A stretch of DNA of 64,000 nt from an uncultured Rhodocyclaceae bacterium (GCA_907163225.1 OU015322.1:3253501-3317500); one strand, 5' to 3'; shown: positions 18,996 to 27,478, numbered from the stretch's first letter. Numbers and translations: made by a program. Notes: a model not told the origin generated them from the sequence alone.

Positions 18996-20264
18996 ATGAA
19001 TACCGAAAATAGCCTTCTGTTTTCGCCCATCCGCATCGGGCAACTCACGCTGCCGGCGCGGCTGTTCAAAACCGCCACGGCGGAAACGCGCGCGACGCTT
19101 GATGGCTTTGCCACGCCGGCGGTGGTCGATTTCTACACGCTGCTCGCCCGTGGTGAAACGCCGCTGATCATCACCGGCAACATCTATGTCAGCCGCGATG
19201 GCAAATCGGCCCCGATGCAGCTCGGTGCTGACCACGACGACAAGATTGCCGGCCTCGCCGAGGTCGTTGATGCGGTGCACGCCCACGGCGGCAAATTCTT
19301 CGCCCAGCTCAACCACTGCGGGCGCCAGGTGATACCGCGCTTTGCCCAGTCGCCGGTTGCCTACTCGGCCTCGAACGTCAAAGACCTGCTCACTGGCACC
19401 CAGCCGCAAGCCCTCAGCGTGGCCGAAATCCAGCGCTTTGTCGCTTGCTACGCCGATGCCGCCGCGCGCTGCCAGCGGGCCGGCTTCGACGGTGTGCAAC
19501 TGCATTCGGCCAACGGCTACCTGCTCAGCCAGTTCCTCACGCCTTACACCAACCGCCGAACCGACGACTACGGCGGCTCCATGGAAAACCGCACGCGCTT
19601 CCACCGTGAAATTCTCCAGGCCATCCGCGCCCGTCTCGGCCCGGATTTTCCCGTCATCATCAAAATGAACGGCGCGGACTGGCTACCCCTGCGCGACGGC
19701 CTGAAAACCGGCCAGCTGGTTGACGCCGCCGTGATGTTCGAGCGCGCCGGTTTCGATGCCGTCGAGATTTCCGTGGGTCACTACGAATCCGGATTTCCCA
19801 TGGTCTGCGGCACCTTCGAGCTGGGTCTGCGCCACATGGTCGACGGCAGCATGCGCTACCTGCCGGAGCCGCGCCGCACCCTGCTGCGCGTCTTCCGGCC
19901 GCTCGTCACGCTGGCCTCCAATCTGCTCTGGCCGGGGCGTCAGGGCTACAACCTCGACTACACGCCGCAGTTCAAGGAAAAATTGAGCATTCCGGTCATC
20001 TGCGTTGGCGGTTTTCGCACCCGCGACGCGATGGAGGCGGCCATTGCCGAAGGCAAATGTGATGCAGTCTCGGCCGGCCGCGCTTTCATCGCCGATCCCT
20101 TCTTCTACCGCCACACCCGCGACCGGCAGCTCGGCCCGCGCTGCGTTGACTGCAACGGCTGCGTCGGCCACCTCGGCGCCCAGCCCGCCGAGTGCTACCA
20201 CCCGACCGTCAAGGCGGACAAGGACGCCATGCTGGCGCGCGAAGGCGGGCTGCTAGCGCGCTGA
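18996..20264 (+). CDS. NADH:flavin oxidoreductase (old yellow enzyme family)
   Basis: 422 residues from the ATG at 18996, preceded by GGGAGATTC; an earlier in-frame ATG at 18960 is less well placed. OYE barrel motifs: QLNHCGRQV, the substrate-binding HSANGYLLSQFLTPYTNRR with the YGGS turn, and the FMN-phosphate SAGRAFIADP. The C-terminal CVDCNGCVG cysteine cluster suggests a possible iron-sulfur site as in longer 2,4-dienoyl-CoA reductase relatives, but the NAD domain is absent. Substrate unknown. Confidence 0.87.
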   Translation: MNTENSLLFSPIRIGQLTLPARLFKTATAETRATLDGFATPAVVDFYTLLARGETPLIITGNIYVSRDGKSAPMQLGADHDDKIAGLAEVVDAVHAHGGKFFAQLNHCGRQVIPRFAQSPVAYSASNVKDLLTGTQPQALSVAEIQRFVACYADAAARCQRAGFDGVQLHSANGYLLSQFLTPYTNRRTDDYGGSMENRTRFHREILQAIRARLGPDFPVIIKMNGADWLPLRDGLKTGQLVDAAVMFERAGFDAVEISVGHYESGFPMVCGTFELGLRHMVDGSMRYLPEPRRTLLRVFRPLVTLASNLLWPGRQGYNLDYTPQFKEKLSIPVICVGGFRTRDAMEAAIAEGKCDAVSAGRAFIADPFFYRHTRDRQLGPRCVDCNGCVGHLGAQPAECYHPTVKADKDAMLAREGGLLAR

Positions 20265-20309
20265 GTGGCCAGCCAGTCCTTGTCTGAACTACTGCCGGAA
20301 ACGGTGGCG

Positions 20310-20956
20310 TCAGGCCACGCGCTCTTCTTGCCGCGCCTGTTCCCAGGCGTGAATCGCCTGCTTCCGCGTTATGCCCCAGTGGTAGCCGCCCAGTTCTCCG
20401 CTCTGCTGGATGACGCGGTGGCAGGGGATGAGAAACGCCACGGGGTTGGCGCCAACCGCCTGGCCGACGGCCCGCGCCGAATGCGGACGGCCTACCGCCG
20501 CCGCCACCTGCGCATAGCTGGCGACCGAAGCCGGACTGATCTGCAGCAAGGCCTTCCAGACGCTGACCTGAAAGTTGGTGCCGGAAACATGCAAGGAGAT
20601 TGGCGCCGTGCCATTGCTCCCCACTTCTCCGCCAAACATGGCATTGATGACCGCCAATGACTGGACTCGATCTTCAAGCAGTTCGGCATGTGGCCACTGA
20701 TTGCGCAACTCAGCCAGCGGCGCCGCGATTTCGCCATCATCCACAAACGAAAATTTGCAGATGCCTTTTTTCGTGATGGCAATAAACGCCTTGCCGAAAG
20801 GCGTGTCGTGCACCGCAAACCGGATGCGCAGGCCGGCGCCTTTTGCCTTGAATTCGCCCGGCGTCACCGCCTCAAGATGAATGAAATGGTCGTACAGGCG
20901 CGACGCACTGCTCAAACCGAGCGTGTCCGACACTTCAAGCAGGGGCTTCGCCTCGC
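20310..20956 (-). pseudogene. ada-like gene, 3' fragment (methyltransferase domain), split by a mobile element
   Basis: This is the C-terminal 70% of an Ada-type fusion whose N-terminus lies at 26088-26298. It keeps the end of the AraC-type helix-turn-helix (LGLSSASRLYDHF...TPGEFK) and the whole alkyltransferase domain with the acceptor-cysteine motif PCHRV. A GTG at 20933 might still allow a free-standing methyltransferase of 207 residues. Codons show no decay, so the break looks recent. Joining both parts over one copy of CCTCGC restores 283 codons in frame. Confidence 0.88.
20951..20956. repeat. Target-site duplication, left copy
   Basis: CCTCGC, identical to 26088-26093; the two bracket the inserted element exactly. 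Confidence 0.85.
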
Positions 20957-21003
20957 TGCAGAATATCCATCCAGTTGACCACCCAAACCTATCCGACCTG
21001 ACC
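20957..21003 (+). repeat. Terminal inverted repeat, istB-side end
   Basis: Starts TGCAGAATATCC; contains GACCACCCAA and then ATCCGACCTGACC. Pairs with 26041-26087 in inverted orientation with one single-base gap. The subterminal motif GGTCAGGTYGGAT also occurs at 26018-26030, in the multi-repeat style of IS21 ends. Confidence 0.82.
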
Positions 21004-21019
21004 GGGCAATCTCACCAGA

Positions 21020-21244
21020 TCACTGATTTCGAGCAACTGACCATCCTGCCGAAACGAGGTGGTAATCTGAGGCTACCGGAATCAGCTTTTCTTCGCCCGC
21101 ACCCTTCCGCATCGATTCTCCCTTCAGTTCCATAAAATGCGCCCGACGCACAATCCGATCCAGGATGGCATCTGCGACGCTCGGATCGTTGAACAGGTCA
21201 TGGATGACCATCCAGCTCCTGGATTCCCCCCAATGGACCTGCAT
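21020..21244 (-). pseudogene. istB remnant (C-terminal end of the IS21 helper ATPase)
   Basis: The translation has the conserved IstB tail: DPSVADAILDRIVRRAH followed by ELKGESMRK. Everything upstream (Walker motifs) is gone. It points toward the adjacent element end, as istB does in complete IS21 elements. In the same frame it is fused to the NERD scrap upstream, giving a chimeric 151-codon ORF that is probably meaningless. Confidence 0.75.
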
Positions 21245-21257
21245 TCTCGTGGGCGGG

Positions 21258-21403
21258 AACTCCTCGCCGCGGATGCCGGCCTGGATGTTGCGGATCTCCT
21301 GTTTGATGCGCTTCCTGGTATCGGTATTGCAGTCAGGGCGGGACAATAGGGCTTGCAGGGCTTGTCTCGCGGATTTCTTATCGTCGGCATCTTTGATGAT
21401 CAT
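21258..21403 (-). pseudogene. NERD-domain protein, N-terminal scrap
   Basis: About 48 residues (MIIKDADDKKSARQALQ...DTRKRIKQEIRNIQAG) match the start of a family of nuclease-related-domain proteins, then homology stops at the junction with the istB remnant. The ATG at 21403 is intact but the catalytic region is missing. Confidence 0.6.
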
Positions 21404-21554
21404 CGTGCCAACAGGTGGCTTCTCAACCGCTCGAAAGCGTAGCCCGCCCCATGGGCTCAAGCATCCCCCTTGCAAGCGTCATTTTGCCGCCCAAGGGCGA
21501 TTCGAGACGGTCAAGTCGAGCAATCCTGATCAACAGAATACAATCTGGCATGGG

Positions 21555-22496
21555 TCAGCGGAAATGGCGTTTAACGACCGAAGGCGGAACACCTTTGAGG
21601 CGGATAAAGGCACGCCGCATTCGCTCTACGTCCGTGAAGCCACATTGGCGCGCTACAACCTGTACCGAGCCGTTGCCGCTTTCTAATGCGGCGCTCGCAG
21701 CCTCGACTCTTAGCCGCTCAACGGCCCGGGCCGGGGTTGTGCCGATCTCTGAAGCGAAGCATCGGGCGAAATGCCTTGGACTCATGCACGCCTGATCCGC
21801 GAGGTCGCCGACCGAGAGCGGTTTGTCCAGATTGCTGCGGATGTAATCGAGTAGACCAGCGAAGCGACCATCGCCCATGCCCATTTCCAGCAATGCGGAA
21901 TACTGGGATTGCCCGCCTGGGCGACGGTAATAAACCACAAGTTGGTGGGCAACGTGACGAGCGATCTGCTCTCCGAGGTCATCGGCGATCAAGGCTAAAG
22001 AAAGATCGATGCCCGCACTAATTCCCGCCGAGGTCCATAGATTACCGTCATTGACATAGATACGGTTCTCATCGAGGAACACGTTGGGAAATCGGCGTCT
22101 GAAGTCGGCGCTACGCCGCCAGTGTGTTGTCGCCTTCCGTCCATTGAGCAACCCAGCTGAGGCGAGCAGGTAGGCTCCGGAACACACGCTCGCCATGCGC
22201 CGCGCTTTCTGCGACAGATCGCGGATGAAGGCAAGCACCTCTGCCGAGGCCGTAGCTTCAATGACACCCTCGCCACCAACAGCGATTACGGTATCCGCAT
22301 CGAACACTTGGGCGAACGGCATGGTGAGCAGCGTAGTACCGGCCGAACTTTCCACCGTACCGCCTTCCTGGCTGACCAAAATCAGTTCATATGTTGTCGA
22401 TTCCATCCGGTTGGCCATCTCGAAAGCAGCAATCGGACCGGCCACATCCAACAATTGAAAATCAGGGAATACGACGAAAACCAGCTTGTGTGCCAT
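21555..22496 (-). CDS. GlxA-family transcriptional regulator (DJ-1/PfpI + AraC HTH)
   Basis: 313 residues. Residues 1-170 form a DJ-1/PfpI-like domain with the nucleophile-elbow sequence VCSGAYLLASAGLL; residues about 215-313 are an AraC/XylS double helix-turn-helix (LADQACMSPRHFARCF, ARQCGFTDVERMRRAF). It is divergent from the isonitrile-synthase-like gene with an 89-bp, AT-richer gap, so it probably controls that operon. Such regulators usually sense small nitrogenous ligands; the ligand here is unknown. Confidence 0.9.
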   Translation of the reverse strand: MAHKLVFVVFPDFQLLDVAGPIAAFEMANRMESTTYELILVSQEGGTVESSAGTTLLTMPFAQVFDADTVIAVGGEGVIEATASAEVLAFIRDLSQKARRMASVCSGAYLLASAGLLNGRKATTHWRRSADFRRRFPNVFLDENRIYVNDGNLWTSAGISAGIDLSLALIADDLGEQIARHVAHQLVVYYRRPGGQSQYSALLEMGMGDGRFAGLLDYIRSNLDKPLSVGDLADQACMSPRHFARCFASEIGTTPARAVERLRVEAASAALESGNGSVQVVARQCGFTDVERMRRAFIRLKGVPPSVVKRHFR

Positions 22497-22585
22497 GGCA
22501 GAAAACGAGGGAACTATGTCTTTTACACTGTAGCCTATCCATGCAATATGTCAATGGCAACTATTCACAACACAAGGAGGAAGCC

Positions 22586-23806
22586 ATGTCGATGTCTGAA
22601 CCGCTGTCTGCACCTGTATCCGCTGCCTACCAGCAGCTTCCGGTAGGATTGAGTGGGGAGATCATTTCTCGGTCCCAGATCGGGCAGGAATTTGTCTGGC
22701 CGAAGAGCGACCCTCGTTCGCAGTGGCAGCCGCAGCGTACCTACGGCCCCAGTGACGATGCCCGGATTCGGCACCTCGGCATCTCACCCCACTTCGACAT
22801 GGATGCGTTTTTGGAGCGAACCCAAACATTTGATTTGCCATCGCGGATCATCGAATTGCTGAACCACAACGCCTTTCAGTTCAATTCACGAAAGAAATTC
22901 CGCGAATGCGACCAGTGGCGGCAGATGGTTATGGAGGCTTGCGAAAAAGGTACTCCAATTGAGATTCTGATCCTCGCGTTCTGCGTAATCAGTAATCCGA
23001 CCAAGCGGGTGCAACCGACCGAGGTGACCACGGCAGATGATGTATCACTACTCCACATAGACAATATTGCTCGCCACATCGCGAACATCTACCCACCGGG
23101 AGCTGTTTTCCATGTGATCAGTGATAGCACCTTCTATGCGCTGCCGCTGGGGGTTACATCAGTCGAAGCTCAGAATTATCTGGTTCAGCTACGTCAGCGT
23201 ACCGAAGACCTGCAGATTGCGGACACCATCAAGATTCACGATATTTCCGACTATCTGTCCCACTATAACCAGTTCTTCCACGAACGGTTCGAGATTTGGC
23301 GCGCCAAGTTCCTTGCCGATCCGCTGTCGCATGATTTGCCTGCGGACGAATACCAGCGCTGGCATGCCAGCATGCGCGCCACGCTCAATTCCCGGCGTAT
23401 GGGATTCTCCTACGAGCAGTTGGCGGCCATTTTCTGTGCCGATTCCGGCATTTCCCTGGCTTACCTCGATGACAGTGCCACTCTGGTGCTGGCCGAGTAC
23501 CGGGCCTTGAAGGCGGCGGCCGCCGATACGAACTGGGAGAAACGCCATTTCCCGAACGCCATTCGGGCTACGATCCACGCTAAGAAAATTCCGGTTTTAG
23601 GTCTTCGCCTGTATCCGGAATACAAGCGGGGCTCCCGTCTCCTCCCTTACTATGGAATCGCAGTCCTGGTGCCAGGCGATAGTGATGGCGCCGAGCGGAT
23701 GGAAATCCGGCACGAGATAACCGTGATCGGTAATCCATCCTTCACCCGGGTGGTCGATGAGAAGGGGCTGACGCAATTCTACGAACCGTCGAAGCCCAGC
23801 ATATGA
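22586..23806 (+). CDS. Divergent DIT1/PvcA-family protein, possible isonitrile (isocyanide) synthase
   Basis: 406 residues from the ATG at 22586, with a strong AAGGAGGAAGCC ribosome-binding site. The order of motifs resembles DIT1/PvcA enzymes: AFCVISNPTKRVQP, then DDVSLLHIDNIARHI, IYPPGAVFHVISD with a following LGV, and late on IRATIHAKK and LPYYGIAVL. PvcA/IsnA enzymes make an isonitrile from the amino group of Trp or Tyr and a carbon of ribulose-5-phosphate. The match is distant; the substrate is unknown and no PvcB-type oxygenase is present. Overlaps the next gene by ATGA. Confidence 0.6.
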   Translation: MSMSEPLSAPVSAAYQQLPVGLSGEIISRSQIGQEFVWPKSDPRSQWQPQRTYGPSDDARIRHLGISPHFDMDAFLERTQTFDLPSRIIELLNHNAFQFNSRKKFRECDQWRQMVMEACEKGTPIEILILAFCVISNPTKRVQPTEVTTADDVSLLHIDNIARHIANIYPPGAVFHVISDSTFYALPLGVTSVEAQNYLVQLRQRTEDLQIADTIKIHDISDYLSHYNQFFHERFEIWRAKFLADPLSHDLPADEYQRWHASMRATLNSRRMGFSYEQLAAIFCADSGISLAYLDDSATLVLAEYRALKAAAADTNWEKRHFPNAIRATIHAKKIPVLGLRLYPEYKRGSRLLPYYGIAVLVPGDSDGAERMEIRHEITVIGNPSFTRVVDEKGLTQFYEPSKPSI

Positions 23807-24975
23807 ACCGCAACATCTTTCTGCTGGCGCTCTCCCAGGCGGCGATGATGACCACGGTCAGTCTCGTGCTTTCATCGTCGGCCCTGGTGGGGGCTCAACT
23901 CTCGTCGCCGGATTTAGCCACCGTGCCACTCGCTGTCCAATACCTGGGGACCATGGTGATGCTTTATCCGGTGGCCAGGCTCATGGAGCGCTTTGGACGC
24001 CGCTTCATCTTCTGTTGCGGAGCCCTGGTCGGTGCAGCGGGCTTGGCATGCGCAGCTTTCGGCGTCCGGATTGGCAGTTTTGCTCTGTTTGCAACGGCTG
24101 GGTTCTTGATCGGCACCTTTGGTGCGGTCGGGCAATACTACCGGTTTGCGGCTGTCGATTCGGTGACTCCGGAAAGAAAAAGCCTGGCTATCTCCTGGAC
24201 GCTGACTGGCGGACTCCTTGCTGCTGTGGCAGGGCCGATGCTCGCTCGGTGGACGAAGGATGCGCTTGAGCCGGCCTTCTACGCCAGCTTTCTTTCATTG
24301 GCGGGCGTGGCGTTGTTGGGCGCCCTGTTCGCGACGGGCCTCAGCTTGCCGCCAATGGAAAGGGCGGAAGACAAGCAAGCGCGGCGATCATTGTCGGAGA
24401 TTGCCCGTAATCCCAAGTTGACCATGGCTATTTTGGGAGGTGTCGTTGGCTATGCCGTGATGAATCTCCTGATGACCGCCACGCCTCTGGCCATGATGTG
24501 TTCACGGCTCGGTTTCTCCCAGACTGCCGTGGTTATTCAATGGCACGTGCTCGCCATGTTTGCCCCTTCATTTTTCACCGGAACCCTCATTCAGAGAATC
24601 GGCACCATACCGGTCATGCTATTGGGCTGTCTCTTGAACCTCGGGAGCATTGCAGTCAGCCTGACTGGGATTGAGTTGGTTCACTTTGAGGCTGCACTGA
24701 TTCTGCTGGGGGTCGGCTGGAATTTTCTCTACATCGGAGCCACTGCTCTGCTGACCGAAAACTGTCGCAAGGAGGAAGCTGCCCGCGTTCAGGCCCTGAA
24801 TGATACGCTCGTCTTTCTGGGCGTCACGACCGCGACCTTACTCTCCGGTGCGATGGTCAATGCGCTGGGATGGCAGACAGTCAATCTGTATGCCGTCTTT
24901 CCGATCCTGCTCGTCGTGGCAGGGCTCGTTCGATTGATGAATCGGCCTCGTCTCTCATGGTTGCGCGCGGGGTGA
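23803..24975 (+). CDS. MFS transporter of the cassette
   Basis: 390 residues with about twelve membrane segments and the MFS loop signature LMERFGRRFIF. It overlaps the isonitrile-synthase-like gene by four bases (ATGA), so the two are translationally coupled. This suggests export of that enzyme's product or uptake of its precursor. Confidence 0.86.
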   Translation: MNRNIFLLALSQAAMMTTVSLVLSSSALVGAQLSSPDLATVPLAVQYLGTMVMLYPVARLMERFGRRFIFCCGALVGAAGLACAAFGVRIGSFALFATAGFLIGTFGAVGQYYRFAAVDSVTPERKSLAISWTLTGGLLAAVAGPMLARWTKDALEPAFYASFLSLAGVALLGALFATGLSLPPMERAEDKQARRSLSEIARNPKLTMAILGGVVGYAVMNLLMTATPLAMMCSRLGFSQTAVVIQWHVLAMFAPSFFTGTLIQRIGTIPVMLLGCLLNLGSIAVSLTGIELVHFEAALILLGVGWNFLYIGATALLTENCRKEEAARVQALNDTLVFLGVTTATLLSGAMVNALGWQTVNLYAVFPILLVVAGLVRLMNRPRLSWLRAG

Positions 24976-25056
24976 TTGATGAAGATCGAGAAACCGCCCA
25001 CCGAAGACTTTGTAGCGCCCCTCTTCACTCCCGATGCTCCGGATGGAGGCAGCGCC

Positions 25057-25743
25057 ATGACCTCCCCGGTAAGAGCTTTGATTTTTGATCTGGATGGCAC
25101 ACTGGTAGATACGCTTGACGGCATCGCGAACGCGATCAACTGCGCGTTGATGCGCCATGGTCTTGCACCGCTGACTATTTCAGAGGTTGCTGATCGTGTA
25201 GGCGAAGGCGGCACGGCCCTGGTGGAATACGCATTGAAGAAAACCGGACACGAAGGCCACTCGGAAAGAGTCGCCCAATTACAGGAAAGTTATTTCCAAG
25301 CTTATCTTTCCGCACCCATCCATGGGACGAGGATTTTTCCGGACGTGATTCCGATGCTGGAACGCGCCGAAGCCCGAAACTTGGATCTTGCCATTTGCAC
25401 CAACAAAGCAGGAGTCCTTGCCGAGGCGGTACTGGAAGGCTTAGGCTTGACTCGATACTTTCGTTTTTTGGTCTATGGTGACTCGTTGCCGTATCGCAAG
25501 CCCCATCCGGGGCCGATTAAGTGGATCGTCGGGCAAATGGGGGTTCCACTAGAGGCCTGTGTCATGGTTGGAGATACCGAAAACGATGTTCTTGCTGCTC
25601 GAAACTCTGGTGTGCGGTCCGTTTTCGTGAGTTTTGGCTACAGCAAATTGGAATCCTTGAGGAGCCAGCCGGATTGGGTTGTTCATCACTTTGATCAACT
25701 GGATCCCATATTGCGTAATTTCGACCGTCAGCGGCATACTTGA
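25057..25743 (+). CDS. HAD-superfamily phosphatase (phosphoglycolate-phosphatase-like)
   Basis: 228 residues from the ATG at 25057, preceded by GGAGGCAGCGCC; a start at 24979 directly after the MFS stop would add 26 unconserved residues. HAD motifs: FDLDGTLVDT (nucleophile Asp), CTNKA, KPHPGPIKW and VGDTENDVLAA. It is the third gene of the cassette operon. Isonitrile synthases consume ribulose-5-phosphate, so a sugar-phosphate-type phosphatase beside one is suggestive, but the link is inference. Confidence 0.88.
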   Translation: MTSPVRALIFDLDGTLVDTLDGIANAINCALMRHGLAPLTISEVADRVGEGGTALVEYALKKTGHEGHSERVAQLQESYFQAYLSAPIHGTRIFPDVIPMLERAEARNLDLAICTNKAGVLAEAVLEGLGLTRYFRFLVYGDSLPYRKPHPGPIKWIVGQMGVPLEACVMVGDTENDVLAARNSGVRSVFVSFGYSKLESLRSQPDWVVHHFDQLDPILRNFDRQRHT

Positions 25744-26040
25744 GAATGAGCCGGAGCATCAAATTTGAACTGAGACGTTCGCGGTTGTGACAACGGTTGT
25801 GCTTCGCAGGTGATGTTGGAACCTGTCCAATTCAGGGAGCGATATCGAGGAGCGACATGCCGTAATAAATAGGGAGACGTGACCATATGACAAATGAGCT
25901 GGAGGTTGGCGCGCTCCGCTTCTTGCTGCCTGGCTCGTTCGGCTTCGCCGAGCCGAGACCACAGGGAAATCGTGACAAATCACGATAGATGTTTCGTAAA
26001 AAAGGCGAAGACAACCTGGTCAGGTTGGATGCGATTGTAT
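25744..26040. other. Non-coding tail of the cassette
   Basis: About 300 bp between the HAD gene and the terminal repeat. No convincing ORF. A subterminal direct-repeat motif GGTCAGGTTGGAT sits at 26018-26030. A small inverted repeat GGCTTCGCCGAGCC is at about 25941. An istA gene would be expected near this end of an IS21 element; none is left. Confidence 0.6.
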
Positions 26041-26087
26041 GGGTCAGATCCGAGAAGATTGGGTGGTCTGTTCAGTGCGGTTCTGCA
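26041..26087 (-). repeat. Terminal inverted repeat, far end
   Basis: Read on the minus strand it starts TGCAGAACCGCACTG and reaches GACCACCCAA one base earlier than the other end; both finish near CTGACC. Confidence 0.82.
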
Positions 26088-26093
26088 CCTCGC
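26088..26093. repeat. Target-site duplication, right copy
   Basis: CCTCGC, identical to 20951-20956. Confidence 0.85.
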
Positions 26094-26298
26094 GCAGCAA
26101 TTGTTTGGCGCGCTCCACCGTCAGCACCTGCAGGAATCGCTTCGGCGTCACACCCGCCCAGCGGCAAAACAGGCGCTGGAAATGAAACGGACTCAAATGC
26201 AGGTGCGCCGCAATTTCTTCCAGCGTCGGCTGTCTGTCGACCCGGCTGGCGATGAAGTCGATGGCGTTTGCGATGCGGTCGTAATCGGTCGTGGGCAT
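26088..26298 (-). pseudogene. ada-like gene, 5' fragment (AraC HTH half)
   Basis: Starts at the ATG at 26298 (MPTTDYDRIANAID). It holds the first half of the AraC-type DNA-binding domain, including LSPFHFQRLFCRWAGVTPK and LTVERAKQLLRE, and then runs into the element, where it would end 16 codons later. The other 70% of the gene is at 20310-20956. Intact relatives are about 280-residue fusions of an AraC HTH and an O6-alkylguanine-DNA alkyltransferase. Confidence 0.88.
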
Positions 26299-26793
26299 GG
26301 TTTGCTCGTATGTTACCTCGTGGCTGGCATCGAGATCGGCGTGAGCTTGCCGCTTCCGTTTTCGTTCCGAGGGTTGCTCAGAACGACTGGCGTGCCGAAG
26401 TACAAAATGGGTGGAGCGCAGGATTTGTGCATGGCTGATTCCCGGTAAAGTTTGGTGTCCGCAAAAACAGGGGGGTGATTGCGCGACAGCCCCAGTATCG
26501 CCAGCCTGTCGTGCCGCGGCGACCCGAATCTTGCGGCCTTGCGCTGCGGCCAACGCCGAGCGAAGCCAAGCCCCTTCCTCAAGGGCCGGTGGCATGTTTG
26601 GGTATGTCGATTTCGACCAAAATTTCCGGTTGACCGCAGGCGTTGAATCGCCGGCACGTTCGCCCCGGTGATTCCAGAACCAAATTGGGTATTGCCACTC
26701 AAACACCATGTAGCCGTCAGCCAACGACACTCATTGCTCCACATGCGCCTATCTCCCGGCTACTTTCTCCAATTCCAGAATGAGAGGCATGCC
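26299..26793. other. Gap upstream of the split ada-like gene
   Basis: About 495 bp with several overlapping but unconvincing ORFs and no family I recognise. It contains repeat copy 5. It probably includes the ada-like promoter. Confidence 0.5.
26611..26640 (+). repeat. Dispersed GGTTGACCG repeat, copy 5
   Basis: Forward copy: TTTCGACCAAAA then TTTCCGGTTGACCGCAGG. Confidence 0.88.
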
Positions 26794-26974
26794 ATGAAAT
26801 CATCACTGAACTTCCGCCTGGTGCGGCCTGGCATTTTTGCTGCAGTGGCCATCGTCCTCGCATCGTTTGCCCTGCCGGCCATCGCTGACCGTCCATAGCG
26901 CCAAGCACAAGCCCGGCGAGATTCGCGGTCAGTTGATACCCCCGAGTGCCGCCGCCCCTAAATATTCCTACTGA
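26794..26974 (+). pseudogene. Small exported protein with a frameshift
   Basis: The ATG at 26794 opens a clear signal peptide (LVRPGIFAAVAIVLASFALPAIA), but the frame stops at 26898. A second frame continues smoothly (VHSAKHKPGEIRGQLIPPS) to a stop at 26974. Together they look like a short exported protein broken by a frameshift or internal deletion. Family unknown. Confidence 0.35.
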
Positions 26975-26989
26975 AACCAGCCCGATCAA

Positions 26990-27478
26990 ATGCCCATGCC
27001 CCAATCCCTCTACGACTTCAGCGCCCAGCGCCTGAACGGTGATGAGCAACCCCTTGATGCCTACCGTGGCAAGGTTCTGCTCATCGTCAATACCGCCAGC
27101 CAATGCGGTTTCACACCGCAATACACAGGCCTTGAAGCGCTCTACCGACGTTTCAGGGATCAGGGTTTTCTTGTGCTCGGCTTTCCCTGCAACCAGTTCG
27201 GCGGGCAGGAACCCGGCGACGCCGAGGCCATCGGCCAGTTCTGTCAGACCAGCCATGACGTCACCTTCCCCCTCTTCGCCAAGATCGACGTCAACGGCGA
27301 CAACGCCCACCCGCTCTACAGCTGGCTCAAGCATGAAGGCACCGGCATCCTCGGTACCGAGGCCATCAAATGGAATTTCACCAAATTTCTGGTCGACCGT
27401 GGCGGCAAGGTCGTCCACCGCTACGCCCCGGCCACTCGGCCCGACGAATTGGTGGATGTGATTGAAGAGCTGCTCTGA
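26990..27478 (+). CDS. Glutathione peroxidase family protein (Cys type)
   Basis: 162 residues. The peroxidatic residue is cysteine (NTASQCGFTPQY) rather than selenocysteine; FPCNQFGGQEP and WNFTKFLVD supply the remaining family motifs. Bacterial members usually act with thioredoxin as peroxide scavengers. A second ATG lies two codons downstream. Confidence 0.93.
   Translation: MPMPQSLYDFSAQRLNGDEQPLDAYRGKVLLIVNTASQCGFTPQYTGLEALYRRFRDQGFLVLGFPCNQFGGQEPGDAEAIGQFCQTSHDVTFPLFAKIDVNGDNAHPLYSWLKHEGTGILGTEAIKWNFTKFLVDRGGKVVHRYAPATRPDELVDVIEELL

Larger units (their letters stand above)
20957..26087. mobile_element. Non-autonomous IS21-like cassette carrying an isonitrile-synthase-like gene cluster
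   Basis: 5,131 bp bounded by 6-bp duplications and by imperfect inverted termini of about 47 bp that both begin TGCAGAA and share GACCACCCAA. The outer bases TG...CA, the size of the duplication and an istB remnant close to one end fit the IS21 family. No istA transposase remains, so movement would need help in trans. Cargo: GlxA-type regulator, DIT1/PvcA-like enzyme, MFS exporter and HAD phosphatase. The insertion site is inside the ada-like gene. Confidence 0.85.

Noticed and set aside
20971-20984. CAGTTGACCACC in the element terminus as a dispersed-repeat copy
   Set aside because: It belongs to the terminal inverted repeat and lacks the CCGG and CGYRG parts of the core.
26313-26744. Minus-strand ORFs upstream of the ada-like start as an N-terminal extension
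   Set aside because: The family starts close to MPTTDYDRIA; the upstream frame has no conserved sequence and contains repeat copy 5.
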